Below are positions 20,600-29,471 of a DNA stretch of 30,206 nucleotides, one piece after another (the stretch's first letter is position 1; every line of letters starts with the position of its first letter). Position numbers and translations under genes: made by a program. The notes under the pieces are model-generated. The model ran no database searches. It was not told the origin of the DNA and saw only the letters and a list, made by a program, of their open reading frames with translations. Origin of the DNA: a virus; the IMG/VR virus record IMGVR_UViG_3300028559_000141, positions 1 to 30,206 of that record; one strand, given 5' to 3'.

Positions 20600-22747
20600 A
20601 TGGCAACTAGCGTTGATTTCAATATAAAATTTAACATTGATGGTAATAAACTTCAGGCCACGATAAATGGTGTGAATGCTGGATTTGTAAAAGTTGATGA
20701 AGCCATTAATAAGGCGACTGGTTCAATGAACAAATTTAGAGCCCTAAATTTTAACGCAATGGTAGGAGCAATAGAAAACGTGAGTAATGCGCTTTCATCT
20801 ATTGCACAGCCTGGGCTTCAATACTCAAGTTCTCTTGCCGATTTATCAGCAATTACTGGTGTAACTGGAAAAAAGTTAGATGAATTGGGCGCAAAGGCAC
20901 GCGCCTCAGCACAAGAATTTGGCGGTACTGCCTCCGAATCATTAGAATCTTACAAAGTAATATTATCACGTTTAGGCCCTGATATTGCTAAAGTTCCTCA
21001 AGCACTTTCCGGAATGGAAAAGAATGTAAGAATTCTATCCAAAACAATGGGAGGCGATGCAATGGCAGCAACTGACGCACTCACAACTTCTATGCTTCAA
21101 TATGGCGTGGATTTATCTAACCCAATTACAGCACAAAAAGAAATGACACGTATGATGAATATCATGGCGGCAGGTGCTAAAGAAGGAGCGGCGGAGGTTC
21201 CAGGTATCACACAAGCATTGAAAGTTTCAGGAGTTCAGGCAAAACAATCTAAGTTAACCTTTGAAGAATTAAACGCTGCACTGCAAGCAATGGCAGCTGG
21301 AGGTAAAGAGGGCGAACAAGCCGGAACAGGGTTGAGAAATATCTTGGGTAAAATGGCTGGTGCTGACATTATACCGAAAGAAGCGGCTGAAAAGTTAAAG
21401 GCATTGGGTGTTAACATGAATATTGTCTCAGACACTTCGCTTCCTTTTACAACGCGCTTACGAGAATTAAAAAAGGCACAAGGAGATGCAACAATAATGG
21501 CTCAAGTATTTGGAGTTGAAAATGCTGCATCTGCAAATATATTATTGGATTCAGTTGATGCTCAAGATAAATTGCGTCAAAAAATTACTGGCACAAACAC
21601 GGCATTTGATCAGGCGGCAATAGCGATGAAAACACCAGAGGCTCAAATGAAAAAACTTCAAGCACAAGTTGACAATTTCAAAATATCGATTTTTAATGCA
21701 TCGGGTGGAATGATTGGCTACTTAGGAGTTATTGGAAATGTAGCTAGAGACATTGCCTCACTCCAGCCAATTTATATGATGCTTTCAAGTAGTGTTTCGT
21801 TTCTTGGAAGTGCCGTTTCTTTTTTGACCTCAAAAGAAAAGCTTCAAAACTTTTGGCTAGATGTTTTGATTGCAAAAGAAGCAATCATGAATAAAAGTAA
21901 AGTTGCTATTGCTTTTGTTACTGGCTTATTCACAGGAGCAATCACCGCTCAAACAATCGCGCAAAAGGCTCAAGCATTTTGGACAGGTGCAGTTACTGGA
22001 GTTACAAATATCCTTACTGGAGCACAAACAGCACTCAACGCTGCAATGCTCGCAAACCCTATTGGATTAATAATCATTGCCATCGTAGCATTAATTGCCT
22101 TAATCGTTGCCTGCATTAAAAAGTACGAAGAATGGGGAGCGGCTATTTTGTTAATCATGGGACCAATCGGCTGGGTAATAAATGGCATTATGGCGCTCAA
22201 ACGCAATTGGGAAAGTGTGAAACAAGCATTTACTGCAGGTGGAATTTTAGGAGGATTAAAACGAATTGGAATTGTTCTTTTAGATGCTGTTCTTTACCCG
22301 GTTCAACAATTACTGAAGCTTTTATCGAAGATTCCAGGAATGGCACATTTAGCAGGAAAAGGAGTTGAGAAAATTGCCGATATACGCAAGAAATTAAACC
22401 TTGTAGATGATCCCGTGAAAGTTACTTCAAAAGGAGTTAAAGGTTCAATAGAAGTCGCATTGAAAGGTAAAAAGAAAGTTGATAAAACTACTAAACCAAA
22501 AGCGGACTTCACACCCGTTATACCAATTACTGACCCAACTAAAGAGAAGGATAAAACTGCATCTACCAACGAAGCAATCGCAACTGGAGGCACAAAGCAA
22601 ACAACCATCAACCTAAACTTTAAGAATGTGGTGGAAAGTTTGGTGGTGCGAGCAACTGATTTACAAAATAGCGCCGATCAAATTGAACAGCAAGTGGGCG
22701 ATGCGCTATTGCGTGCTTTGGGAATGGCCGTAACAAATGTGGGATAA
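20600..22747 (+). CDS. tape measure protein (TP901-type)
   Basis: This 715-residue protein's N-terminal part (to ~350) has the TP901/PhageMin-tail pattern: YSSSLADLSAITGVTGKKL, ASAQEFGGTASESLESYKV and LTFEELNAALQAMAAGG. Several hydrophobic helices follow at ~370-400, 430-470 and 480-530 (for example PIGLIIIAIVALIALIVACI), used for membrane insertion during DNA entry. The C-terminal part is Lys/Thr-rich. Tape measure length sets tail length; at roughly 1.5 angstrom per residue this predicts a tail near 105 nm. The next gene overlaps its 3' end by 11 bases. Confidence 0.88.
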   Translation: MATSVDFNIKFNIDGNKLQATINGVNAGFVKVDEAINKATGSMNKFRALNFNAMVGAIENVSNALSSIAQPGLQYSSSLADLSAITGVTGKKLDELGAKARASAQEFGGTASESLESYKVILSRLGPDIAKVPQALSGMEKNVRILSKTMGGDAMAATDALTTSMLQYGVDLSNPITAQKEMTRMMNIMAAGAKEGAAEVPGITQALKVSGVQAKQSKLTFEELNAALQAMAAGGKEGEQAGTGLRNILGKMAGADIIPKEAAEKLKALGVNMNIVSDTSLPFTTRLRELKKAQGDATIMAQVFGVENAASANILLDSVDAQDKLRQKITGTNTAFDQAAIAMKTPEAQMKKLQAQVDNFKISIFNASGGMIGYLGVIGNVARDIASLQPIYMMLSSSVSFLGSAVSFLTSKEKLQNFWLDVLIAKEAIMNKSKVAIAFVTGLFTGAITAQTIAQKAQAFWTGAVTGVTNILTGAQTALNAAMLANPIGLIIIAIVALIALIVACIKKYEEWGAAILLIMGPIGWVINGIMALKRNWESVKQAFTAGGILGGLKRIGIVLLDAVLYPVQQLLKLLSKIPGMAHLAGKGVEKIADIRKKLNLVDDPVKVTSKGVKGSIEVALKGKKKVDKTTKPKADFTPVIPITDPTKEKDKTASTNEAIATGGTKQTTINLNFKNVVESLVVRATDLQNSADQIEQQVGDALLRALGMAVTNVG

Positions 22748-23405
22748 AATGGATAAAAATCAAATCATATTTGCTTCATTGGTTGGCTCTAAAGTAGCCG
22801 AAAGCTTACCGCGTTTTGCCACAGTTCAAAATGAATTGTCGAAACGTGTATTGCCTGTGATTCCGATTCCATTTTTTGGAACGAGTACAAATTCAGGAGA
22901 AATTACTGAATCTTCAGCTGACTACCAAAATGAAAAACAATGGCAAGCTGATTTTGGCCGTTCCAATCAATTCTTCCCAATTTCATTTAGGCAAAAGGGA
23001 GACGGTTTGTGGTATCAATTTCCATACGAGCCAATGATTTCCATTTCGGGCGGTAATTCAGTTGTCACTCGTAAAGTGGCAAAGGCAAAAAACTTCGTTG
23101 GAACTGTCAAAGAACATTGGTCGCAAGATGACTACGAGATTACCATTACTGGTGTGTTGATAGGTTCATTAGAAACTGGAAGCGTTGAGGAATGCTACCC
23201 AATAGACCAATTTGAACAACTAAAAAATTTCTGTACGCACCCTGCAGGAATTGAACTTTATTGCGAGCCTTTACAATTGCTTGGAATTAATCGAGTAGTT
23301 GTAAAATCATTCTCATTCCCGTTCACAAAAGGTGAGAATGTACAGGCCTACGAAATTCAATGTTTAAGTGATTTTACAAGCGAACTTTTATTAGAAATTG
23401 ACTAA
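22737..23405 (+). CDS. DUF6046-like baseplate/tail protein
   Basis: This is 222 residues from the ATG at 22737 (a second ATG lies at 22749). It begins MWDKMDKNQIIFASLVGSK and carries a strand-rich core (TRKVAKAKNFVGTVKEHWSQ, DYEITITGVLIGS). The acidic segment PIDQFEQLKNFCTHPAGIEL and a closing strand set FSFPFTKGENVQAYEIQ follow. I recall a Bacteroidota phage family of this kind (DUF6046). Its place between the tape measure and the gpP-like gene matches the DNA-circularisation/gp43 position in Mu. Confidence 0.6.
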   Translation: MWDKMDKNQIIFASLVGSKVAESLPRFATVQNELSKRVLPVIPIPFFGTSTNSGEITESSADYQNEKQWQADFGRSNQFFPISFRQKGDGLWYQFPYEPMISISGGNSVVTRKVAKAKNFVGTVKEHWSQDDYEITITGVLIGSLETGSVEECYPIDQFEQLKNFCTHPAGIELYCEPLQLLGINRVVVKSFSFPFTKGENVQAYEIQCLSDFTSELLLEID

Positions 23406-24388
23406 TGTACAGTTTGAACTACGACATACAATTTAATAACAACGGAAAGAAATTCAAGTTGCAGCTGCTCGCGTCTGTTAATATCAAAAAATCAGTTGAG
23501 AACCTTGCGGACACGGCTACAATTGTACTTCCCGAATCGGTGTTAAATACCGTTTTGAAGATTGAAGATAAAATCAATCGTGGAACTGCAGTTACGATTA
23601 AACTAGGTTACGACTCTAATTTAAAAACGGAGTTTGTAGGTTTCATTACTGAAATAACAAATAATTCAAATGCGCTTGTGATCAACTGCGAGGATGCGCT
23701 TTTTGTTTTCCGTAAATCTGTTCCGGATAAGATATTCAAGTTGCCGACTGTGAAAACAATAGCGCAGTATTTAGTAGACCAGGTGGATAAGAGTTACGCC
23801 GTTGTGTGCGATTTTGATTTCACGTATGAAAAATTCACTATTTACCAAGCAACGGCTTACGATGTGCTGTTAAAATTGGTGGAGGAATTGAAGGTGAATA
23901 TCTTTTTCAATACCGAGCTGAAGGAATTACACATTCATGCGCCTTATCTTTTGAAAACAGGTCAAGTGAAATACCGCATGCAACAAAATGTGGAAAGTGC
24001 TTCGCTTGAGTATAAGAAACCAGAAGATAAAAAGATTGAAATTAACATCGAATGCACAGGTAAAGACGGCAAGAAATTGACCGCAAAAGCTGGCATTGAA
24101 GGAGGTGACAAAATAACCCGAACCGTTTCTGCAACCTCTCAAAAAGGTTTGGAGAGTTTGGTTGATGCTGAAATGTTACTCAGAAGTGGTAATCGTTACG
24201 AAGGCTCATTTACAGGATGGTTGATTCCTTACTGCGAGCCCACTTACACGGTTCACTTCTCCGACGATGATTACAAGAATGAAAAGGGTGAGAATCCAAA
24301 GGCAGGAAATTACTATTGCACAAGTGTTGAAACGAACTTTTCAGACGCTGGAGGAAGTAGAACCATTCAATTAGGAATTAGATTATGA
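23405..24388 (+). CDS. baseplate hub protein (Mu gpP / gpD-like)
   Basis: This 327-residue protein's N-terminal half shows VENLADTATIVLPESVLN, GTAVTIKLGYDSNLKTEFVGF and TVKTIAQYLVDQ, consistent with the gp27/gpD-type tail hub. That hub forms the trimeric base on which the spike sits. The middle has LKLVEELKVNIFFNTELKEL, and the end NYYCTSVETNFSDAGGSR. It overlaps the preceding stop (TAATG) and the following start (ATGA). Position before the gp45-like spike gene supports the call. Confidence 0.75.
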   Translation: MYSLNYDIQFNNNGKKFKLQLLASVNIKKSVENLADTATIVLPESVLNTVLKIEDKINRGTAVTIKLGYDSNLKTEFVGFITEITNNSNALVINCEDALFVFRKSVPDKIFKLPTVKTIAQYLVDQVDKSYAVVCDFDFTYEKFTIYQATAYDVLLKLVEELKVNIFFNTELKELHIHAPYLLKTGQVKYRMQQNVESASLEYKKPEDKKIEINIECTGKDGKKLTAKAGIEGGDKITRTVSATSQKGLESLVDAEMLLRSGNRYEGSFTGWLIPYCEPTYTVHFSDDDYKNEKGENPKAGNYYCTSVETNFSDAGGSRTIQLGIRL

Positions 24389-24900
24389 GCAAGTACGCCG
24401 AAATAAAACGATTACTGAAGGAAATAGTGGGAACTGCTTCCAACTTGCCAATTATGGGCGAGGTTATTTCGGTTGAAGGTGATTCTTGCACGGTTAAAGT
24501 AGGTGACTCATTAGAAGTTCCCGATGTACGTTTAAAGGCAAGTATCGACGGCTCTAGTAACTGTTTATTGCTAACGCCAAAGAAGGGAACGCTAGTAAGA
24601 ATGATTTCATTGACTGGAGATTTAGACGATTTAGCAATTATTCAGATTGATGAAATTGAAACTATTTCTTATTCGCAAAACGGCTTAGAGGTGTTGATTG
24701 ACTCAACTGATAAAAAGGTTATGATTAAAAACAATCAAGTGAGTTTGGTGGATGTGTTTGGCGAGTTGAAAACATTAATGCAGAATTTTAGTGTGCTTTA
24801 TGTAAACCCTGCTGGAGCACCAACACCAACGACTGCAAATCCTGCGATGCTTCCAAATTTAAATCTATTTGAAACCAAGTTTAAATCTCTTTTAAAATGA
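24385..24900 (+). CDS. baseplate spike / gpV-like protein (Mu gp45-like)
   Basis: This 171-residue protein has an OB-fold-like strand region (IMGEVISVEGDSCTVKVGD, LEVPDVRLKASIDGS, GTLVRMISLTGD). A beta-rich stem (EVLIDSTDKKVMIKNNQVSL) and a helical end follow. This is the layout of short central spikes that puncture the outer membrane. It is coupled by ATGA overlaps on both sides, between the hub and the gp46-like gene, in Mu order. Confidence 0.72.
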   Translation: MSKYAEIKRLLKEIVGTASNLPIMGEVISVEGDSCTVKVGDSLEVPDVRLKASIDGSSNCLLLTPKKGTLVRMISLTGDLDDLAIIQIDEIETISYSQNGLEVLIDSTDKKVMIKNNQVSLVDVFGELKTLMQNFSVLYVNPAGAPTPTTANPAMLPNLNLFETKFKSLLK

Positions 24901-25232
24901 AAGGTTACGCCATCCAATTAAACGACACGAATGACGGTTCAGAATTGTGCGACTTAAAAGTTGATATCAAGCGCGATTCTGAAGGTAAAATTGTAAGCGG
25001 TTTGTCGATTGGTTCAACGTTGGAACAGAATAAGGCTTTACTTCTCATCTTGCAACCAGGAGAGTTGAAAGAACGCCCAACAATCGGAGTTGGAATAAAT
25101 GATATGTTACTGGGTGCTGACTTATTAGCGATGCGCCACAAGATTAGAAAGAACTTCGCTGCGGATGGTTTGACCATTACAGAACTGAAGCTTTACCAAA
25201 CGAATAAAATATCCATTAAAGCAAATTATTAA
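24897..25232 (+). CDS. gp46/gpW-like baseplate protein
   Basis: This 111-residue protein contains EQNKALLLILQPGELKERPTIGVG, the conserved region of gpW/gp25-like baseplate proteins (Mu gp46), which form the inner wedge. A helix LLAMRHKIRKNFAADGLT and a final strand follow. It overlaps the spike gene's stop and ends one base before the gpJ-like gene. Confidence 0.75.
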   Translation: MKGYAIQLNDTNDGSELCDLKVDIKRDSEGKIVSGLSIGSTLEQNKALLLILQPGELKERPTIGVGINDMLLGADLLAMRHKIRKNFAADGLTITELKLYQTNKISIKANY

Positions 25233-25233
25233 A

Positions 25234-26091
25234 ATGGCTAGAGAACTCACTATAATCAACCAAGAATTGCGCACCAACTTTATGGCAAACGCAACCATTC
25301 AAGCGCATTATGACCTTGCACCGGGAGCGGTGTTTGAAGATGAATTTTCAATCGTAAGTTTTGAGGCGATTTTGTTTTATATTATTGCTGTTTCAATTTG
25401 GACGCTTGAAAAAATATTCGACGATCACAAAACATGGATGGCCGTTAAAGAATTTGAGTTGAAGCCTTGGAACTTGCCCTCATTGGTTGCAAATGCTAAA
25501 AAGTTTCAATTGGGAGATGATTTAGTTTATCAAGACGATGCCTACAAATACGCTACAATTGATGAGGAACTTCAAATTGTGAAATTAGCCTCAGCTTCGG
25601 AAGTTGGAAATATTGTTGTTTTAAAAGTTGCTAAGCTAAACGGTTCTGGTGAGCCTGAGCAGTTGAGTGACCCAAGCGAACTAACACCATTTGTAACATA
25701 TATTAAACTCTTGAAGCCACCAGGAGTAAAATTATCAATTGTAAGTCGACCTGCAGATTTATTAAAAATCTATTACCGCGTTTATATCAACCCTTTGGTG
25801 ATGAATGACTCAGGCGAGTTGCTTTCAGACACATCCGTTAAACCTGTTGAAGATGCAATCAACGCTTATTGTAAAGGGTTGAACTTTAATGGTGTGTTTT
25901 CAGTAACTGAGCTAACGGATAAAATCCAACAAGCGACTGGTGTTTCAAACCCTGTATTTGAAAGCGCTGCTTCGAAGTATGGCTTAACTCCTTACGCTGC
26001 AATCAATGACTATTTTACACCGAATGCTGGGTATTTCCAAATAGATGAAGATTTCCCACTTTCTGCAACAATCACATATCTGGTACCATGA
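25234..26091 (+). CDS. baseplate J-like protein (Mu gp47-like)
   Basis: This 285-residue protein's N-terminal helical part contains FEDEFSIVSFEAILFYIIAVS. A central strand region around KLASASEVGNIVVLKVAKLNG and a C-terminal part with PVEDAINAYCKGLNFNGVFSVTEL follow. The latter is the usual ring-binding segment of the J-like family. These proteins are the ring-forming wedge subunits of contractile baseplates. It follows the gp46-like gene and overlaps the next start, as in Mu. Confidence 0.75.
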   Translation: MARELTIINQELRTNFMANATIQAHYDLAPGAVFEDEFSIVSFEAILFYIIAVSIWTLEKIFDDHKTWMAVKEFELKPWNLPSLVANAKKFQLGDDLVYQDDAYKYATIDEELQIVKLASASEVGNIVVLKVAKLNGSGEPEQLSDPSELTPFVTYIKLLKPPGVKLSIVSRPADLLKIYYRVYINPLVMNDSGELLSDTSVKPVEDAINAYCKGLNFNGVFSVTELTDKIQQATGVSNPVFESAASKYGLTPYAAINDYFTPNAGYFQIDEDFPLSATITYLVP

Positions 26092-26597
26092 TTTATATTG
26101 ATTTCATATTACTCACGACTTTGTTGTTGCCAATGGTTTTGCGACGCACTTTAATTAGTGCTTGGCTGACCGTCGCGACCGCTTCTATCGATACAGTTCA
26201 AACGGAATCAACCGCGCTTTATAATGCCACAAATTATCGTTTGAAATTCAATGAACTCAAAATTTACATAGAGCACTACCTCAATGATCAGCACGACCCA
26301 ACCGATAGGATGATTCGAATAGCGGACGTGGAACAGGAACAAAACACGTATATTTTTAACGCTAATGAAGACAACGAAAACCTATACATCTGGAATGTTG
26401 ACGACCCCGACGGCGACGATGCGGACTTATTACCTGATGGCGAGGACGTTTATTTATTCAATGAATCTGAAATAGATGACATTGAGGACTTTATTGTAGA
26501 AGTTCCTGTGGCTCTTGTTTTCAATGAAGATGCGTTAAGGCGAGATGTTGACACCTTTCGATTACCAGGAATGAAGTATTCAATTCAAACTTATTAA
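26088..26597 (+). CDS. baseplate protein (gp48/gpI-position), hypothetical
   Basis: This 169-residue protein has a hydrophobic N-terminus (MIYIDFILLTTLLLPMVLRR), then LYNATNYRLKFNELKIYIEHYLND. A very acidic second half includes NVDDPDGDDADLLPDGEDVY. Its order, right after the J-like gene, corresponds to Mu gp48, which links baseplate to fibres. I see no conserved motif that proves homology. The acidic tail may bind cations or fold on assembly. Confidence 0.5.
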   Translation: MIYIDFILLTTLLLPMVLRRTLISAWLTVATASIDTVQTESTALYNATNYRLKFNELKIYIEHYLNDQHDPTDRMIRIADVEQEQNTYIFNANEDNENLYIWNVDDPDGDDADLLPDGEDVYLFNESEIDDIEDFIVEVPVALVFNEDALRRDVDTFRLPGMKYSIQTY

Positions 26598-26598
26598 A

Positions 26599-26853
26599 AT
26601 GCAAGCTAAAGTTAACAACGGCCAATCTATAATTGATTTGACAATTCAACACACTGGAAGTATTGAAGGCTTATTTGCTTTACTGCACCTGAATGGGCTA
26701 AAATCATTATCGGTTTTGCCTCAGGCGATTGAAGTTCCACAGCCATTGAATACTAAAATAGTTGCTTTTTTTCAAGCGGAAAGTATTCAATTAGCCACAA
26801 ACGTTCCTCAATCGGGTTCGTTTTCCAATTCATTTTCTAACGATTTTAATTAA
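26599..26853 (+). CDS. LysM-like small tail protein
   Basis: This 84-residue protein's N-terminal 40 residues (NNGQSIIDLTIQHTGSIEGL, then FALLHLNGLKSLS) have the spacing of a LysM/gpX-type fold. Such folds bind peptidoglycan or tail-tube ends in many phages. The end is a short Ser/Asn/Phe-rich segment (SGSFSNSFSNDFN). It starts one base after the gp48-position gene. LysM-like assignment is by pattern only. Confidence 0.5.
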   Translation: MQAKVNNGQSIIDLTIQHTGSIEGLFALLHLNGLKSLSVLPQAIEVPQPLNTKIVAFFQAESIQLATNVPQSGSFSNSFSNDFN

Positions 26854-26859
26854 AACTAT

Positions 26860-27486
26860 ATGCCACTTACAAGAGAAGAAGTTTTCGCTCTAATTGACGA
26901 AAAAATTTTTACAAACAACAGCGCACAAATTCAGGCCTCAGAAGTAAATGCACTTTTGAAAGTTATTTATGATAATGCTCCTAATACTGGATTTGAGCAT
27001 TACATCGGTGAGGCTTTTGGTGGAGGTGTTATTTTCCACCTTTGGAAAGACTCGGAGGGAGTGGAGCATGGGTTGGTGGTGGATACGGTTGATTTGTCGG
27101 CAGGTCATTTATGGAGCTGGGTAAATACTGCAATAGGCTCTAGTGCAATGTCTACTTGGGATGGACTTACAAATTCTAATGCTATTGTGGCTCAATCAGG
27201 ACATTCAATTAGTGCCGCTAAACTCTGTTTAGACTCAACAAATAATGGATTTAACGACTGGTATCTTCCTGCGCCTAATGAACTATTGATTTTGTTAAAT
27301 ATCAACTTTAATATTTCCAAATCTTTATCAAATATAGGTGGGACGCCACTATCTTATAATTCAACTTATTGGACTTCATTTGAGTTCACGGCTGACCATT
27401 CAGTTGCTTACAGTACAGCTGATATTTATAGTTCCAACAACACCAAGCAAGCGAATTATAGGGTTCGTGCCATCCGTCAATTTTAA
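26860..27486 (+). CDS. tail-associated protein with DUF1566/Lcl-like (C-type-lectin-like) domain
   Basis: This 208-residue protein has a short N-terminal helical part (LTREEVFALIDEKIFTNNS) that may attach it to the baseplate. A domain from ~46 to the end follows, with HYIGEAFGGGVIFHLWKD, a WYLPAPNELLILL motif and a closing NYRVRAIRQF. This matches DUF1566/Lcl-type C-lectin-fold domains, which often serve as receptor-binding modules. The fold suggests surface recognition. There is no reverse transcriptase or template repeat nearby to suggest diversification. Confidence 0.65.
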   Translation: MPLTREEVFALIDEKIFTNNSAQIQASEVNALLKVIYDNAPNTGFEHYIGEAFGGGVIFHLWKDSEGVEHGLVVDTVDLSAGHLWSWVNTAIGSSAMSTWDGLTNSNAIVAQSGHSISAAKLCLDSTNNGFNDWYLPAPNELLILLNINFNISKSLSNIGGTPLSYNSTYWTSFEFTADHSVAYSTADIYSSNNTKQANYRVRAIRQF

Positions 27487-27498
27487 AAATCAAAACTC

Positions 27499-28260
27499 AT
27501 GAATAAATTAATCACCACCCCCAATGGAGGTTTTCCATTAAGAAGCAATGACTTTCGTTTTATAGATGAATCAATTCGCTTGGCTTTAAAAGGTCTTGCC
27601 TCAATCGTAAATGATGTTTCTGCAAATGAGGCAGTAATTCTTTCCGGATGCACAAGGGAATTTGACGGCTCTTTTTGGACGATTGAATCCGGTTATTTAT
27701 CCATAGGAGGCGAGATTTTTTTCTTTCCTGGTGTAACAGGTATATCATTAAATGGATTTAGTTTTTGGGGAATTGATACCCTTTATGATACAACAGGAGA
27801 TAAAATTTTAAAAAATGGAAACCCAATCCAATCTTATGAAATTAGAATAGCAAAGGTTGGGTTTTCTGAATTTGAAAATCCTTTTGGTTACACAGCTATA
27901 AAAAACACTTTAACAGCAACCCAAATAATTCAACAAAAATTAGAGGCTAACTGTGTTTGGGCTAGTCTTTCAGATGCAAGTTATGAAGACCCTTTTGCTG
28001 CAGGAGCTCCAAAGTATTTAAAAGACGTTTCGGGCTTTGTTCACTTAAAAGGAGTTTGGAACAACTCAGACCCAAGCCCGGATAATCTAATTGGTCGTTT
28101 ACCATTAGGCCTTAGACCTGCAGAGGATATGCAATATAGCATTTGGAATGGAGCAAATCAACGACAAATAATAATCAAAACAGATGGCGATATCAATTTT
28201 GTTGGTGCTGCAACAGGAATAATAAGATTGTATGAATTGCCTCCATTTAAGGCTGGGTAA
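27499..28260 (+). CDS. tail fibre/receptor-binding protein, hypothetical
   Basis: This 253-residue protein begins MNKLITTPNGGFPLRSNDFRF, typical of Bacteroidota phage fibre or baseplate-adjacent proteins. FIDESIRLALKGLASIV follows, then a strand-rich body and a C-terminal tip (VHLKGVWNNSDPSP ... GRLPLGLRPAEDMQYSI). The tip resembles fibre-end folds in which a short loop names the ligand. It is the last structural gene before the long inverted repeat. Confidence 0.6.
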   Translation: MNKLITTPNGGFPLRSNDFRFIDESIRLALKGLASIVNDVSANEAVILSGCTREFDGSFWTIESGYLSIGGEIFFFPGVTGISLNGFSFWGIDTLYDTTGDKILKNGNPIQSYEIRIAKVGFSEFENPFGYTAIKNTLTATQIIQQKLEANCVWASLSDASYEDPFAAGAPKYLKDVSGFVHLKGVWNNSDPSPDNLIGRLPLGLRPAEDMQYSIWNGANQRQIIIKTDGDINFVGAATGIIRLYELPPFKAG

Positions 28261-28292
28261 AAAAGCTCCCGGACTTTAATTAAAAAAACGTT

Positions 28293-28375
28293 ACCACACA
28301 TTTTTTAACTGCGCAAGCACTTGCCGAGAGCTATAAGTTCTTAATAAGTGTTTGCGCAGTTAAAAAATGTGTGGT
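28293..28375 (+). repeat. 30-bp inverted repeat (long RNA hairpin)
   Basis: Arms 28293-28322 and 28346-28375 are complementary over 30 bases with one G-T pair, around a 23-base loop (28323-28345). The stem core includes AACTGCGCAA. The loop contains CCGAGAGCT (28324-28332), complementary with one mismatch to AGCTCCCGG (28264-28272) just upstream. An alternative or pseudoknot-like pairing is therefore possible. The arms are close together, so this is a hairpin rather than an inversion segment. It may terminate the tail operon or control the downstream genes. Confidence 0.7.
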
Positions 28376-28397
28376 TTTACAAATTTAATTAAAAAAG

Positions 28398-28655
28398 ATG
28401 GAAAAGAGTAAAGAAAAAAAGGAAAAAAAGTTCAATTACAAAGAGCAATTTGGAGTAATTGTAATCTGCGAAACTGAGTTACAGCAGATTGAAGTATTCA
28501 ATGATTTATCAAAAAAAAAGGTTAAAGCTAAAAGTTGTTACAGTATGAAAATTGAAATTAAAAACGAAAGCCCTGACTTTAAAAGTTACAGGGCTTCAAG
28601 AGTAAAGTCGTTATTTAACGCCGAATCAAATTTATTTAAAAGACATTTGATTTGA
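28398..28655 (+). CDS. small protein of the ABC-ATPase/acetyltransferase locus
   Basis: This 85-residue protein opens with a Lys/Glu-rich start, then FGVIVICETELQQIEVFNDL, a strand-helix unit (~19-40) that I associate with small partner proteins in this type of phage locus. Its end overlaps the ATPase start by four bases (TTGA-type coupling). In Mu terms it occupies the position of com, but it lacks cysteine pairs. Function is not established. Confidence 0.55.
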   Translation: MEKSKEKKEKKFNYKEQFGVIVICETELQQIEVFNDLSKKKVKAKSCYSMKIEIKNESPDFKSYRASRVKSLFNAESNLFKRHLI

Positions 28656-29215
28656 ATGTGGAAGACTTAGACTGGTCACTTGGATTGGTTGTAGGTCCTA
28701 GTGGTTCAGGCAAGACCTCACTAGGTAAAAAAGTCTTTAGTAAGGATTGTATTATTGATTTATACAAGGATTGGAATAATGAGTTGCCAATTGTAGACTG
28801 CATAGGTCAAGAATGCGATTTTAACCAAGTAACAGGAGCTTTGGCAAGTGTTGGGCTTGGTGATGTTCCATCATGGATAAAACCTTTTAACAGGCTCTCA
28901 AATGGCCAGCAATTTAGAGCGGGGCTAGCAAGAGTAATAATTGATTCTCCAAATGAAGTTGTAATTGATGAGTTCACAAGTGTTGTTGATCGTCAAATAG
29001 CTAAAATTGGTGCTCTTGCTTTTGCGAAGTCCTGGAGAAAAAATAAGGGAAAGAAAGCCGTTTTACTCTCATGCCATTATGATGTTGTCGAATGGCTGCA
29101 ACCCGATTGGATTTTTGACACGAACACTGGCATATTAAAAAAGTGCAATCGGAAAGCACCCAGAAATCAAAATCGACATTTGGAAGGTCAACGGAACTTA
29201 CTGGAAGTTTTTTAA
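28652..29215 (+). CDS. ABC-type ATPase of COG2401-like (Mom-associated) protein; 3' end frameshifted
   Basis: This 187-residue frame starts at a TTG (28652) or the GTG at 28658. It has Walker A GPSGSGKT (15-22), ABC signature LSNGQ (82-86), Walker B VVIDE (103-107), an H-loop SCHYD (His142) and WIFDTNTG (153-160). COG2401 proteins join such an ATPase to a GNAT domain. Here the GNAT part follows in the +1 frame. From the A6 run at 29137-29142 onward, the remaining zero-frame tail (KKCNRKAPRNQ ...) looks non-native. One base less in the A-run would fuse the two, so the gene is either mutated, slippage-controlled or carries a sequence error. Confidence 0.75.
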   Translation: MNVEDLDWSLGLVVGPSGSGKTSLGKKVFSKDCIIDLYKDWNNELPIVDCIGQECDFNQVTGALASVGLGDVPSWIKPFNRLSNGQQFRAGLARVIIDSPNEVVIDEFTSVVDRQIAKIGALAFAKSWRKNKGKKAVLLSCHYDVVEWLQPDWIFDTNTGILKKCNRKAPRNQNRHLEGQRNLLEVF

Positions 29216-29453
29216 AGAGCATTATTATTTAGACCTACCACATCCACCAGCGGCCGAATACTTCGTGGCAACTGTTGACGGTGAGCTTGTAGCTCACGTT
29301 GCAGTTTGCCCTTTATTTACTGCCAAGGCCTACAGGGCTACAAGACTAGTTGTAATGCCCGAGTGGCAGGGAGCAGGAGTTGGAACTACTTTTTTAAATG
29401 AGGTTTTGAGCCATCTACAGACGTTAAAGACATATTTAAACCTGATTTATTGA
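29139..29453 (+). pseudogene. GNAT (Mom-like) domain in +1 frame, apparently shortened
   Basis: This 104-codon open frame lacks a plausible start of its own until a GTG at 29265. It includes WKFFKEHYYLDLPHPPAAEY, then FVATVDGELVAHVAV and RLVVMPEWQGAGVGTTFL. QGAGVG (77-82) is the acetyl-CoA-binding loop of GNAT folds. This matches the second half of COG2401-like proteins, the family I associate with Mu Mom-type DNA modification. It ends NEVLSHL ... LNLIY, much earlier than a full GNAT domain. It is therefore both out of frame and probably cut short next to the phage edge. Confidence 0.65.
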
Positions 29454-29471
29454 TGTTGAACCCGTGAGTTA

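Noticed and set aside
26860-28260. Possible diversity-generating retroelement target (C-lectin-like domain ending in VRAIRQF)
   Set aside because: No reverse transcriptase, template repeat or adenine-biased variable repeat is present within the window.
28293-28375. Invertible fibre segment like the Mu G region
   Set aside because: The inverted arms are only 23 bases apart and enclose no gene; no invertase gene is visible.
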